Below are positions 16,014-23,905 of a DNA stretch of 64,000 nucleotides, piece by piece. The DNA lies in contig NZ_CP100762.1 in assembly GCF_024296665.1 (NCBI RefSeq), positions 1 through 64,000 on the forward strand. Direction: 5' to 3'. Below the pieces are notes generated by a model. That model made no database searches. It saw only the letters and a list, made by a program, of their open reading frames with translations, and was not told where the DNA came from. Every line of letters starts with the position of its first letter. Position 1 is the first letter of the stretch. The DNA comes from Salinilacihabitans rarus (GTDB lineage: Archaea > Halobacteriota > Halobacteria > Halobacteriales > Natrialbaceae). The position numbers were made by a program, and so were the translations under genes.

Positions 16014-17933
16014 TCAGTACCCCGAGAGCTCCAGCCGCGCCGTCGTGACGAAGTTCGTCACCCCCGACGGGTGTGGCAGTTGATCGATCGCCCCGAGCAC
16101 GAGCAGCCAGACGATCACCCGCTCCCCCTGGATCGGCTGACCGTCGACGTACTGGGCGGGGTGGTACAGGTGAGAGGGCGTCCCCTCGTCGGACCGCCGG
16201 TGGGCGGCGGCCTCGCCCGGACCGATCTCCGCCCCGTCCCGGCGCACGACGACGACCTCCAGATCGTCCCGCAGGGGAATCTCGACCGCCTCCGGCCCGT
16301 CGGGGTTGCCAAACCGGACGATCGTTCCCGGCTCGCCTTCGAGGTAGAACTCCGCCTCGGGGGTCGTCCACTCCTCGCCGTCGAAGAACTCGACCGTCGC
16401 GCCGTCGTCGGTCCCGGGCGTCACGTCGATCGCCTGCGTCGAGACGTAGTGCTGGACGACCGGCTCCTCGTAGGCGCCGCCCTCCCCGTAGCTCTCGGCG
16501 TTCTCCTCGACTTTCCGGAGGAACCGCGTGACGAAGCCGGGGCCGGTCCGCCGGAAGACCGGCGAGAACACCCCGTCGGCGTAGAACTCGTAGGCGATGT
16601 CGTAGTTGTAGGGGCCAAAGCGGAGCCCGGAGTGAAAGTCCACGCTCTCCCGTCCGACCGCGCTGGAGTGGTAGTGGGACTTCAGCTGGAAGCCACTCGG
16701 CGTGCCGTCGCGGGCCGGAAAGTCGAGTTTCCCGAGCAGCCCCGGGCCGCCGACGGTCGAACTGTGGACGTCCCAGAAGAGGAGGTCGCCGCTGAACACG
16801 GTGTCGTCGTCCGGGAAGTACCACTCGCGGGTGTTCCGTCCCTCCCGCGGGGGCAGGTAGTAGCCGGTGAACGTGATCGGGCTGTTCATCGCCTCGAACA
16901 CGGGACTGCCCCGGTACGACGCGGAGAGGGTGACGCCCTGCGCGTCGGGGGGCTCCCACTCGACCGCCCACTCGTCCTGCTCGAACGACTCGTCGGGGGG
17001 TTCGATCCGGTGGTAGCCGTCGTTGGCCGTGTAGTACGGGCGCTGCTCGGTCGGCACGTCCGGGACGGCGTCGAGCACCGACTCCGCGGCCGGTTCGATC
17101 GTCTCGACGAGTTCGTAGAGCGGGTACTCCACGGCGTGGTCGAGGACGGCGACGTCCACGACGACGGGGTTCTGCGGGTCCGAGCCGTCGACGAACGCGC
17201 TGATTATGCGTACGTCGTCGCCGTCTTTCACGTGCATCACCGCGGTCCCGCCGTGGCCGTGACGGAGGTCCGCCTGCCCGAGTCCGGTGTAGCCCCCGGC
17301 CGCGCCCTTCCACGACGGGTACCACTCCCGCTCGCTCACGTCCCCGAGGGCCTCCCGGACCGGCTCGGCGTCGTGGATCGCCTGCCCGAGCGCCATCTGG
17401 TAGGCGTTCTGGGTCACCGTCCAGCCGACGTCCTGCGGGTCGGTGATCTCGAGTGCGACGATCTCGTCGCGGCGACGGTCGACGAGCCCGTAGACCGTCC
17501 GCCGGTTCTCGGCCGTGACCTCGAACTCGGCCTCGTCGCCGTCCGGGAAGCCACGCTCGCGCACGGTCAGCGAGGTCGGCCCCTGGAGGCTGATCGTCTC
17601 CAGGTGGTTCGTGAGCACCTCGTACGCCTCGAAGGTCCCGATCCAGTCGCCGACGAGGTCGTGGACCTCGGGGTCGGCGAGGAGCGTCTCGATCGCCCGC
17701 CGCTTCCGGGTGGCGTGCAGTCGCTCGTAGGTGTCGTTGTCGAACTGCCGGGCGGAGGCGAAGTCGGCGGTGTCCATCCGGAGCGAGGGGATTCCGTCGG
17801 CTGTCGACTCGCCGTCCGGATCCGAGATCCGCGACGGATCGTCGGGTTCGCCGGACTCGGTACAGCCCGCGAGCGCCGCGACGCCGCCGAGCGCCGCGAC
17901 CGCGACGTAGTCGCGTCGGGAGAGGTCGCTCAT
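16014..17933 (-). CDS. Copper-amine-oxidase-like Tat lipoprotein, copper ligands eroded
   Basis: 639 residues, with Tat signal LSRRDYVAVAAL and lipobox ALAGC (20-24). The region 60-200 resembles the N2/N3 domains of copper amine oxidases and 290-639 the catalytic domain. PYNYD (441-445) matches the topaquinone motif, with Tyr444 as cofactor precursor, followed by FYADG and RRTG as in the family. The downstream HxH copper pair reads VQH (His495 kept, Val493 replacing His) at the usual 51-residue spacing. The third copper-His site, in the segment VIVWLLVLGAIDQLP, appears to be Asp617. It may therefore not be a normal amine oxidase. First gene of a coupled pair with the DyP-like protein. TATA-like CTATACCC lies about 27 nt upstream. 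Confidence 0.65.
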   Translation of the reverse strand: MSDLSRRDYVAVAALGGVAALAGCTESGEPDDPSRISDPDGESTADGIPSLRMDTADFASARQFDNDTYERLHATRKRRAIETLLADPEVHDLVGDWIGTFEAYEVLTNHLETISLQGPTSLTVRERGFPDGDEAEFEVTAENRRTVYGLVDRRRDEIVALEITDPQDVGWTVTQNAYQMALGQAIHDAEPVREALGDVSEREWYPSWKGAAGGYTGLGQADLRHGHGGTAVMHVKDGDDVRIISAFVDGSDPQNPVVVDVAVLDHAVEYPLYELVETIEPAAESVLDAVPDVPTEQRPYYTANDGYHRIEPPDESFEQDEWAVEWEPPDAQGVTLSASYRGSPVFEAMNSPITFTGYYLPPREGRNTREWYFPDDDTVFSGDLLFWDVHSSTVGGPGLLGKLDFPARDGTPSGFQLKSHYHSSAVGRESVDFHSGLRFGPYNYDIAYEFYADGVFSPVFRRTGPGFVTRFLRKVEENAESYGEGGAYEEPVVQHYVSTQAIDVTPGTDDGATVEFFDGEEWTTPEAEFYLEGEPGTIVRFGNPDGPEAVEIPLRDDLEVVVVRRDGAEIGPGEAAAHRRSDEGTPSHLYHPAQYVDGQPIQGERVIVWLLVLGAIDQLPHPSGVTNFVTTARLELSGY

Positions 17934-17954
17934 CGTGACGCCGTACGCCGCCCG

Positions 17955-18017
17955 GGTATAGTTTGGTTGGGGCGTTTCTCAGGCGCCGCCGGGGCCGCGG
18001 AGGACCCACAGTTATCC
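17955..18017. promoter_or_regulatory. Divergent promoters: amine-oxidase-like operon and thiR-like gene
   Basis: GGGTATAGTTTGG at 17960-17972 reads leftward as the TATA element for the start at 17933. CAGTTATCCCG near 18007-18017 serves the rightward start at 18046. No shared palindrome is evident between them. Confidence 0.4.
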
Positions 18018-18045
18018 CGAGTGCGGCCGTACCCCCAGCGTACGA

Positions 18046-18945
18046 ATGAAATTCGTCGAAGAGATCGTCGTGGAGGAGTTCCTGCCGACGCTGCGCTCGC
18101 TGCTGGCCGGCGAACTCCGCGACCGCGGGCTCACCCAGAGCGAGGTGGCCGAGGTGCTGGGGATCAGCCAGAGCGCCGTCTCGAAGTACGCACACGGCGG
18201 CGTCACGACGAACGACCGGATCGCCGACGACGAGCGCGTCCGCGACCTCGTCGAGCGGCTGGCCGACGGACTCGCCGACGGCCACGTGACGCCCGCGCAG
18301 GCGCTCGTCGAGGCCGAGGTGCTGATCCGCGAACTCGAAGCCGGCGGCGACCTCCTCGCGCGCCTCCACGAGGAGGCCGTCCCCGAACTGGCCGACCACG
18401 ACGCGAGTTTCCGGGTTCACGACCCCGACAGCGACGTCCGCACGAGCGAGCGGGTCCTCTCGTCGCTCCGGCGCGGACTGCGCATCCTGAAGAACGCGAG
18501 CGGCTTCGCGGGGCTCATCCCCGCGGTCGGCTCGAACCTCGTCGCCTGCGTCCCCGACGCGACCGACGTCGACGACGTCGCGGGCGTCCCCGGACGGATC
18601 TTCGACGTGAAAGGTCAGGCGCGGGTGCCCGCGGACCCCGAGTTCGGCGTCTCCGAGCACGTCGCGACCGTCCTGCTGGCGGCCCGGCGCCACGGCAGCG
18701 ACGCCGCCGCGGCGATCAACGTCCGGTACGACCCGGAACTGCTGGCCACGCTGGAAGAGCAGGGACACGTCCTCGCGGAGTTCGACGAGTCCGGCGACGT
18801 CGCCTCCAGCGTCGGCGCGGCGATCGAGGAGGTACCCGAGGCGTCCGTCCTCTACCAGACCGGCGGCCAGGGGATCGAGCCGTTGACCTACGTGCTCGGC
18901 CCGGACGCCGAGTCCGTCGCGGACGCGGTCCGGGCGCTGCTCTGA
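18046..18945 (+). CDS. thiR: HTH-ThiN transcriptional regulator (ThiR-like)
   Basis: 299-residue fusion. The N-terminal XRE-type helix-turn-helix (LTQSEVAEVLGISQSAVSKYA, about 29-49) is followed by a helical linker and a C-terminal ThiN domain (about 125-299). ThiN domains are thiamine-phosphate synthases; fused to HTH they form the archaeal ThiR family of repressors that sense thiamine phosphate. A ThiR role fits the thi4 gene 7.5 kb away. The ThiN core AAAAINVRYDP is present, so residual enzyme activity cannot be excluded. Followed after 1 nt by a methyltransferase. Confidence 0.75.
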   Translation: MKFVEEIVVEEFLPTLRSLLAGELRDRGLTQSEVAEVLGISQSAVSKYAHGGVTTNDRIADDERVRDLVERLADGLADGHVTPAQALVEAEVLIRELEAGGDLLARLHEEAVPELADHDASFRVHDPDSDVRTSERVLSSLRRGLRILKNASGFAGLIPAVGSNLVACVPDATDVDDVAGVPGRIFDVKGQARVPADPEFGVSEHVATVLLAARRHGSDAAAAINVRYDPELLATLEEQGHVLAEFDESGDVASSVGAAIEEVPEASVLYQTGGQGIEPLTYVLGPDAESVADAVRALL

Positions 18946-18946
18946 G

Positions 18947-19612
18947 ATGAGCGAGGACGTCCAGACGTTCTACGGCCGCTGGGCCCGCCTCTACGACCTG
19001 CTGGCGCGGCGAACCCCCGGAATCGCCGCCCTCAGGCGGCGCGCCGCGGCGGCCTGTCGGCTCGACCCCGGCGACACCGTCGTCGAGATGGGCTGTGGGA
19101 CGGGCGCGAACCTGCCCTACCTGCGCGAGGCCGTCGGCCCCGAGGGGACGGTGATCGGGGTCGACGTCACCCGGCCGGCACTCGACCGCGCGCGCGACCT
19201 GACCGCCGGCTACGACGAGGTCCACGTCGTCCGCGGCGACGCGACGCGGCCGCCGGTCGACGCCGGCGACGCGGACGCCGTGCTCGCGGCGTTCGTCGCC
19301 GGGATGCTCCCCGACCCGGCCGGCGCGGTCGACGACTGGTGCGACCTCGTCGCCCCCGGCGGGCGCGTCGTGCTCCTCAACGCCGCGAGCAGCCGGCGGC
19401 CGTACGCCCCGCTCGTTAACGCCGTCTTCCACGCCGTCGTCGTCCTCTCGACGCCGCCGACGACGAAACTCCGGTACGAGCGCGACCCCCGTCGGCTGCT
19501 CGACGAGCGGATCGCCACCGCCCACGGTCGCCTCCGCGAGCGGGCGGCCGCGGTCGCCGACGAGACGCGCGTTTTCGGCACCGTCCGGCTGACGGGCGGG
19601 AGAATCGAGTGA
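18947..19612 (+). CDS. Class I SAM-dependent methyltransferase
   Basis: 221-residue Rossmann methyltransferase of the UbiE/Methyltransf_11 type. The start FYGRWARLYDLLARR is typical of quinone or small-molecule methylases; motif I is VVEMGCGTGANLPYL, the acidic residue after strand 2 is in GVDVTRPAL, and motif III is VAPGGRVVLLNA. The start codon is 1 nt after the regulator's stop, implying a two-gene operon. The substrate is unknown; menaquinone biosynthesis is only one option. Confidence 0.8.
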   Translation: MSEDVQTFYGRWARLYDLLARRTPGIAALRRRAAAACRLDPGDTVVEMGCGTGANLPYLREAVGPEGTVIGVDVTRPALDRARDLTAGYDEVHVVRGDATRPPVDAGDADAVLAAFVAGMLPDPAGAVDDWCDLVAPGGRVVLLNAASSRRPYAPLVNAVFHAVVVLSTPPTTKLRYERDPRRLLDERIATAHGRLRERAAAVADETRVFGTVRLTGGRIE

Positions 19613-19624
19613 GTCGGAGAACCG

Positions 19625-20032
19625 TTACCGCGCTTCGAGGCCCTCGAACGCCTCGATCTTCCGGCGGGCGTCGTCGGGGATCGGTCTCGGCCGCTTCGCC
19701 TCGGGATCGACGAAGACGAGCGTCGTCTCGCCGGTCGCGGCGGCCTCGCCGTCGACCCGGAGGTCGTACGCCTGCGTCCAGCTCGTCTCGCCGAGGTCGG
19801 TCGTCCGGACGACGACGGCGAGGTCGTCGTCGATCGTGACGGGCCGTTCGTAGGAGAGTTCGAGGTGTGCGAGCACGAAGTCGTACTCCTCGACGCGGAC
19901 GTCGAGCACCTCGTCGAGGTAGGCGACCCGCGCCTCCTCGAGGTAGGTCGCGTAGACGGCGTTGTTGACGTGTTCCAGCGTGTCCAGGTCGCGGTAGCGG
20001 ACCGGGACGTCGACGGTGAATGCGTCGCTCAT
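19625..20032 (-). CDS. Hotdog-fold acyl-CoA thioesterase
   Basis: 135-residue 4HBT-type thioesterase starting MSDAFTVDVPVRYRDLD, with the motif DTLEHVNNAVYATYLEEAR typical of the YbgC/FadM group, where an acidic residue and the HVNN segment form the active site. It probably hydrolyses acyl-CoA in the cytosol. Upstream codons in the frame are not protein-like, so the ATG at 20032 is chosen. Confidence 0.88.
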   Translation of the reverse strand: MSDAFTVDVPVRYRDLDTLEHVNNAVYATYLEEARVAYLDEVLDVRVEEYDFVLAHLELSYERPVTIDDDLAVVVRTTDLGETSWTQAYDLRVDGEAAATGETTLVFVDPEAKRPRPIPDDARRKIEAFEGLEAR

Positions 20033-20152
20033 CGTCGGCGTGGTGAACGCGACTGCGGCGTAAGTGGCCTGCGCTTTCGGCAGCCCCGACACCTCTCGCC
20101 CGTCTGATAGTCGTCTGACTGGCGACGGACGCACGTCCGAACACGATCCTGT

Positions 20153-20163
20153 GAATTTATGTA
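20153..20163 (+). promoter_or_regulatory. TATA element of the HalOD1 gene
   Basis: GAATTTATGTA sits 25-30 nt before the ATG at 20186 and overlaps an earlier in-frame ATG at 20159. This favours the downstream ATG as the true leaderless start. Confidence 0.5.
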
Positions 20164-20185
20164 CAGGAACGTTGCCGCCCGACGT

Positions 20186-20452
20186 ATGGCTCGCGAAGAC
20201 GAACTCCTCTGGACCGTCGTCGAGAAAGTGGCCGATCGGAAGGGCGTCGACCCGGTCGATCTGGAGTCGCCGCTGTACGAGACCTTCGACACCGATGCCC
20301 TGCAGGCGCTGCTCGACTCGGCCGACCCCGACGGGCCACGCGTCTCGGTCACGTTCACGTACGGCGGCTACGCGATACAGGTGGACGACTCGGGAACGGT
20401 CCGCGTCACGGGGTCGTGCCCGGACGCCGACCCGGCGAAAGCCGGCGCGTGA
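20186..20452 (+). CDS. Stand-alone HalOD1 output-domain protein
   Basis: 88 residues covering just the haloarchaeal HalOD1 output domain: ELLWTVVEKVADRKGVDPVDL, then LYETFDTDALQALLDS and a C-terminal strand pair VSVTFTYGGYAIQV with DDSGTVRV. In haloarchaea HalOD1 is usually found after receiver domains or alone, and is thought to transmit signals. No partner kinase is nearby. The start at 20186 is set by the TATA position. Confidence 0.75.
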   Translation: MAREDELLWTVVEKVADRKGVDPVDLESPLYETFDTDALQALLDSADPDGPRVSVTFTYGGYAIQVDDSGTVRVTGSCPDADPAKAGA

Positions 20453-20498
20453 GTCGGGAGTCCGGCGGCCACGCGACCGCCGAGACGCCACGCGGGCG

Positions 20499-21278
20499 CT
20501 ACGATCCCTCGCCCGACGCCCCGTACGCCGCGGCGTGCTCGTCGCAAAACTCCGGGTCACGTCCCTGCGCGCGCAGCAGGTCCTCGTGGTAGTGGGCGTC
20601 GAACAGCCGGCACCGCTCGTCCTCGCAGAAGGCCTCGCCCGTCTCTACGAGGTGGACCGCCGCGAGGACGTACCCCTTCAGGGCGTCGGTCGTCCGCGGG
20701 TCGTCCTCGATCAGGAACGCGCCCTCGATCCGGTCCTCCAGGACCTCCCGCGGCGGCGCGTCGCCCGACAGCAGCGCGTGTTTCTGCTTCGCCCGGTAGT
20801 AGGCCTCGGGCTTTGCCGGCGCCTCGTAGAGGCCGGGGACGGAGACGAGCGCCGGTTGGCCGAGGACCGCGACGCGCTTGTGCCAGCGGCCGTCGTGGTC
20901 GCCCCAGGTGGCGAGCGCCCGGTCGAGCAGCGCCACGTGGAGGTGGGCGAGGTCGCGTTTCGCTTCCGGCAGCGCGTCGTTCAGCGCCCGCTGGACGGAC
21001 AGGCCGTCGTAGAGAACCCCGCCCGCGCGCTCGGGGTGGTCGAGCGCGCGTTCCTCGTAGCGGACGGTGCCGAGCATCGTGTTCCCCGTCTCGCGGTCGT
21101 ACGGCGAGCGCACGCGCGCCTCGGCGAACCGCTCCGGGAGGGCCTCGGTCCGGTGGACGTCGAGGAAGCGGCCGCCGACGCTCACGTCGGCGTCGATCCG
21201 CGCGCGGAGCCAGTCGGCGATCGCGTCGGCGTCGGCCACCGTCGTCGGCGCCCCGTAGAGCGTGACTCGATCGACCAT
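20499..21278 (-). CDS. Conserved archaeal protein, possible metallopeptidase-like C-terminus
   Basis: 259-residue protein from MVDRVTLYGAP. The N-terminal part includes YGAPTTVADADAIADWLRARI; the central part has HLHVALLDRALATWG and LVSVPGLYEAPAKPEAYYRAKQ. The C-terminus carries CEDERCRLFDAHYHEDLL and FCDEH, a Cys/His arrangement that recalls archaemetzincin-like proteins, but a clean HExxH is absent. It belongs, I think, to an uncharacterised archaeal family. It lies 59 nt downstream of a flippase gene, possibly by chance. Confidence 0.65.
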   Translation of the reverse strand: MVDRVTLYGAPTTVADADAIADWLRARIDADVSVGGRFLDVHRTEALPERFAEARVRSPYDRETGNTMLGTVRYEERALDHPERAGGVLYDGLSVQRALNDALPEAKRDLAHLHVALLDRALATWGDHDGRWHKRVAVLGQPALVSVPGLYEAPAKPEAYYRAKQKHALLSGDAPPREVLEDRIEGAFLIEDDPRTTDALKGYVLAAVHLVETGEAFCEDERCRLFDAHYHEDLLRAQGRDPEFCDEHAAAYGASGEGS

Positions 21279-21337
21279 GTATTCGGTAGTCGTACCACGC
21301 GGTAATCGGTTACGGTCCGAATCCGTCGGGGCGTCGT

Positions 21338-22906
21338 CTAAGCGGAGCGATCGGTCGACTCGAAGGCCTCGCTCAGGTCGGCTCGATACCGGTCGGCGAG
21401 TTCGCGAACGACGAGTTCGTCCCGGGGATCGACGCCGAGTACGGAAAGTGCCAGAACGTAGGCGATAACCCCGACGGGGATGCCGGACAGGGCGATGAAA
21501 CCGTCGGAAACGCTGGCGCGTATCGCCCACATGACCACCAGCGCGACGCCGCCGGCCGCGATCGGCGTGTGGAACGTCCGGTCGAACGGCCACAGGTCCT
21601 CGAACCGTCGCAGGAGGAGCACCTGGACCCCGTTCTGTACGGCGATCGCGAGCGAGGTGCCGAGAGCGGCGCCGACGAGGCCGAACTGTACGATAAACAG
21701 GTACGTCAACGCGACGTTGAGTGCCGCCAGGAGCCAGTCTAAAAGCATTCGAGCGTACTGGTGATCCGTCATCATCAGCAGCCAACCGGTCGCACCCACG
21801 GCGCTGCCGACGAACACGCCGCCGAGGTACACGACCAGTGGAACGTACCCCTGTGTGTACGTCGGGCCGAACAGGGCGAGAAACTCCCGCCCGTACACGA
21901 CGAGCGTGACGAGCACGGGGACGACCGTGGTGACGATCAGCCGCGTGACGGACGTGTAGAGTTCGTTGAGCACGTCGATGCGACCGTCGGCGTACAGTTC
22001 GGACGCGACCGGTGGTAACAGCTGGTTGAACGATCGCAGCGGAATCCACGCGATCGCGACCAACACCAGGAGGGCGTTGTAGACGCCGGCCGCGACCGTC
22101 GTCAGTAGCGCCCCCACCAGCAACACGTCGATTCGGTTCTGGAACACCTTTCCGAGGCTGCTCATCGCGACGGGGACGGCGTGGTTGTAGAATCGTCGCA
22201 CCTCGCTTCGGACCTCGCGCAGGGACGGGGCGATTCCCGTCACGCGCGTCGTAATCGGGACGGCCAGCGCGGTGAGGGCGGCCGTTCCGACGACGATCGC
22301 GCCGGTGACGCCGACGACCGAGTATCCGAGTGCGAGCGCCGCGCTCGCGCAGACGAGCCGAACGGCCGGCCGGAGCAGTTTGTTGAACGCCACTTCGCCG
22401 CGGGCGGAACCGACCGCCCGGAAGATCCCCGAGACGACCGTGATGGTACCGAGCAACCCCACGAGGAACCCGAACCCCCGCATCGTCGGCACGAACGACG
22501 GCTGGCCGACGGTGAGGTCGTCGATCCACGGGGCCAAGAGCCAGACGCCGACTCCAAGCAGGACGCCGAATCCGGCCGTGGTGGCGTACGCCAGCCCCAC
22601 GACGGTCGACCGGCGTCCGGACCGTCCCGCGTAGGCGGGAACGTACCGTTGCAGTGCCGGCACGCTCCCGAAGGTCACGATTCGGACGAGTATCTGTGCG
22701 ATCCGCCACGCCATCGCGTACACGCCGTAGGCCGTCGGTCCGAGGCCGCGCGCGAGGACGACCTCGACGGCCGTCCTCAACGCTCGTTGCCCCGAAATCC
22801 CGCCGGACGTGACGACCGCACCGTGAGCGATAGCCAGGAGCGCGTCGCGTTCCTCGTCCGAGATCGATTCCTCGTCCCCTCGACTCACTATTCGTACCCG
22901 TACCAC
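21338..22906 (-). CDS. Polysaccharide flippase (MATE/Wzx-like)
   Basis: 522-residue membrane protein with about 12-14 hydrophobic segments and the Wzx/MurJ-type layout. It opens with a cytosolic start, SGQRALRTAVEVVLARGLGPTAYGVYAMAWRI, typical of oligosaccharide exporters. It should move lipid-linked glycans across the membrane for surface-glycan or N-glycan assembly. It follows an epimerase gene after 40 nt, so the pair may act on the same sugar nucleotide pathway. A second flippase lies at 27161-28678 and is not closely similar at the ends. Confidence 0.85.
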   Translation of the reverse strand: MVRVRIVSRGDEESISDEERDALLAIAHGAVVTSGGISGQRALRTAVEVVLARGLGPTAYGVYAMAWRIAQILVRIVTFGSVPALQRYVPAYAGRSGRRSTVVGLAYATTAGFGVLLGVGVWLLAPWIDDLTVGQPSFVPTMRGFGFLVGLLGTITVVSGIFRAVGSARGEVAFNKLLRPAVRLVCASAALALGYSVVGVTGAIVVGTAALTALAVPITTRVTGIAPSLREVRSEVRRFYNHAVPVAMSSLGKVFQNRIDVLLVGALLTTVAAGVYNALLVLVAIAWIPLRSFNQLLPPVASELYADGRIDVLNELYTSVTRLIVTTVVPVLVTLVVYGREFLALFGPTYTQGYVPLVVYLGGVFVGSAVGATGWLLMMTDHQYARMLLDWLLAALNVALTYLFIVQFGLVGAALGTSLAIAVQNGVQVLLLRRFEDLWPFDRTFHTPIAAGGVALVVMWAIRASVSDGFIALSGIPVGVIAYVLALSVLGVDPRDELVVRELADRYRADLSEAFESTDRSA

Positions 22907-22946
22907 TCGACCTGACGCTGAAAAGTCAATCGTTCCGGACGGTGTC

Positions 22947-23837
22947 TCACTCCTCGAGAAACGCCGGCCCCGCGACCGCCTCGTCGGCGGCCTCCCGCCA
23001 GGAGTGGGAAGGCTCCCAGCCCAGTTCCTCGCGGGCTTTCGCCGTCGTGAACGCCGACGCCTCGCCCTCGATGTCGCACTCGTCGGGCAGGTCGCCGAAG
23101 ACGGCCTCGACGGTCTCCGCGGTGGGTCGGCCGAGGGCGTTCTCCGCGGCGACGGCGAGGTAGGGCTCGTGGCCCTCGACGTCGGTCCCGAGGGCGGCGT
23201 CGACCATCGAGACCACGTCGCGGACGTCGACGTACGACCAGAAGTTGCCGCTCGGGTCGGCCGTCTCCGGGTCGAACCCGGCCAGTTCCTCGCGGACGCG
23301 GTACTCGCCGGGGTACTGCACCCACGAGGGCCGGATCGAGACCACGGAGATCCCGTGGCGGCGGACGACCCGCTCTGCGAGTTCCTCGCCGACGAGTTTC
23401 GAGGTCCCGTAGCCGTCCTCGGGCCGGGGCGGGTGGGCCTCGTCGATCGGCAGGTACTCCGGGAGGAACGGTTCGGCGGCGAAGGGCATCCCGTAGAGGC
23501 TCTCGCTCGATGTCCAGATCACGTCGGCGCCGACCCGGCCGGCCGCCTCGAAGACGTGGTAGGTGCTGGCCACGTTCGTCACGAACGTCTCCGTCTCCGG
23601 GGCGAGACCCATCGCGGGGATCGCCGCGAGGTGGATCACCGCGTCGGGGTCGTAGGTCTGGACGACTTCCCAGGCCTGTCCCTGATCCGTGAGGTCGGCC
23701 GCGAGGAACGAGACCCCCTCGCGCTCGCCCGGCGGGCGTTCGAGGTCGACGGCCACGACGTCGTGGCCCTCGCTCGCGAGGTGGTCGACTACCCAGCTTC
23801 CGACTCCGCCGGTCGCGCCGGTGACGACGAGTCGCAT
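22947..23837 (-). CDS. NAD-dependent epimerase/dehydratase (extended SDR)
   Basis: 296-residue Rossmann enzyme. It begins MRLVVTGATGGVGSWVV (GxxGxxG motif), with the catalytic SSESLYG Ser and the YGTSK Tyr/Lys pair (YxxxK) about residues 145-149. It resembles UDP-glucose 4-epimerase-like SDRs of haloarchaea. The likely substrate is a nucleotide sugar, given the flippase downstream. The start is the ATG at 23837; frame upstream is non-coding in composition. Confidence 0.85.
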   Translation of the reverse strand: MRLVVTGATGGVGSWVVDHLASEGHDVVAVDLERPPGEREGVSFLAADLTDQGQAWEVVQTYDPDAVIHLAAIPAMGLAPETETFVTNVASTYHVFEAAGRVGADVIWTSSESLYGMPFAAEPFLPEYLPIDEAHPPRPEDGYGTSKLVGEELAERVVRRHGISVVSIRPSWVQYPGEYRVREELAGFDPETADPSGNFWSYVDVRDVVSMVDAALGTDVEGHEPYLAVAAENALGRPTAETVEAVFGDLPDECDIEGEASAFTTAKAREELGWEPSHSWREAADEAVAGPAFLEE

Positions 23838-23905
23838 ACCCGAACGCTGACACCGAGCCACGAAAACGGTGTGGGTTCCGACGACGGCTCGCGGCCGCCG
23901 ATTCG

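Noticed and set aside
14707-18768. An open frame of about 1350 codons covering both lipoprotein genes on the minus strand
   Set aside because: Only its last 434 codons (the DyP-like gene) are protein-like. The remainder is Arg-rich shadow of the amine-oxidase-like gene and of the antisense of the regulator.
16071-18950. A 959-codon plus-strand frame
   Set aside because: It is the complement of the amine-oxidase-like gene in a GC-rich codon register; its composition lacks the acidic halophile signature and it overlaps well-supported genes.
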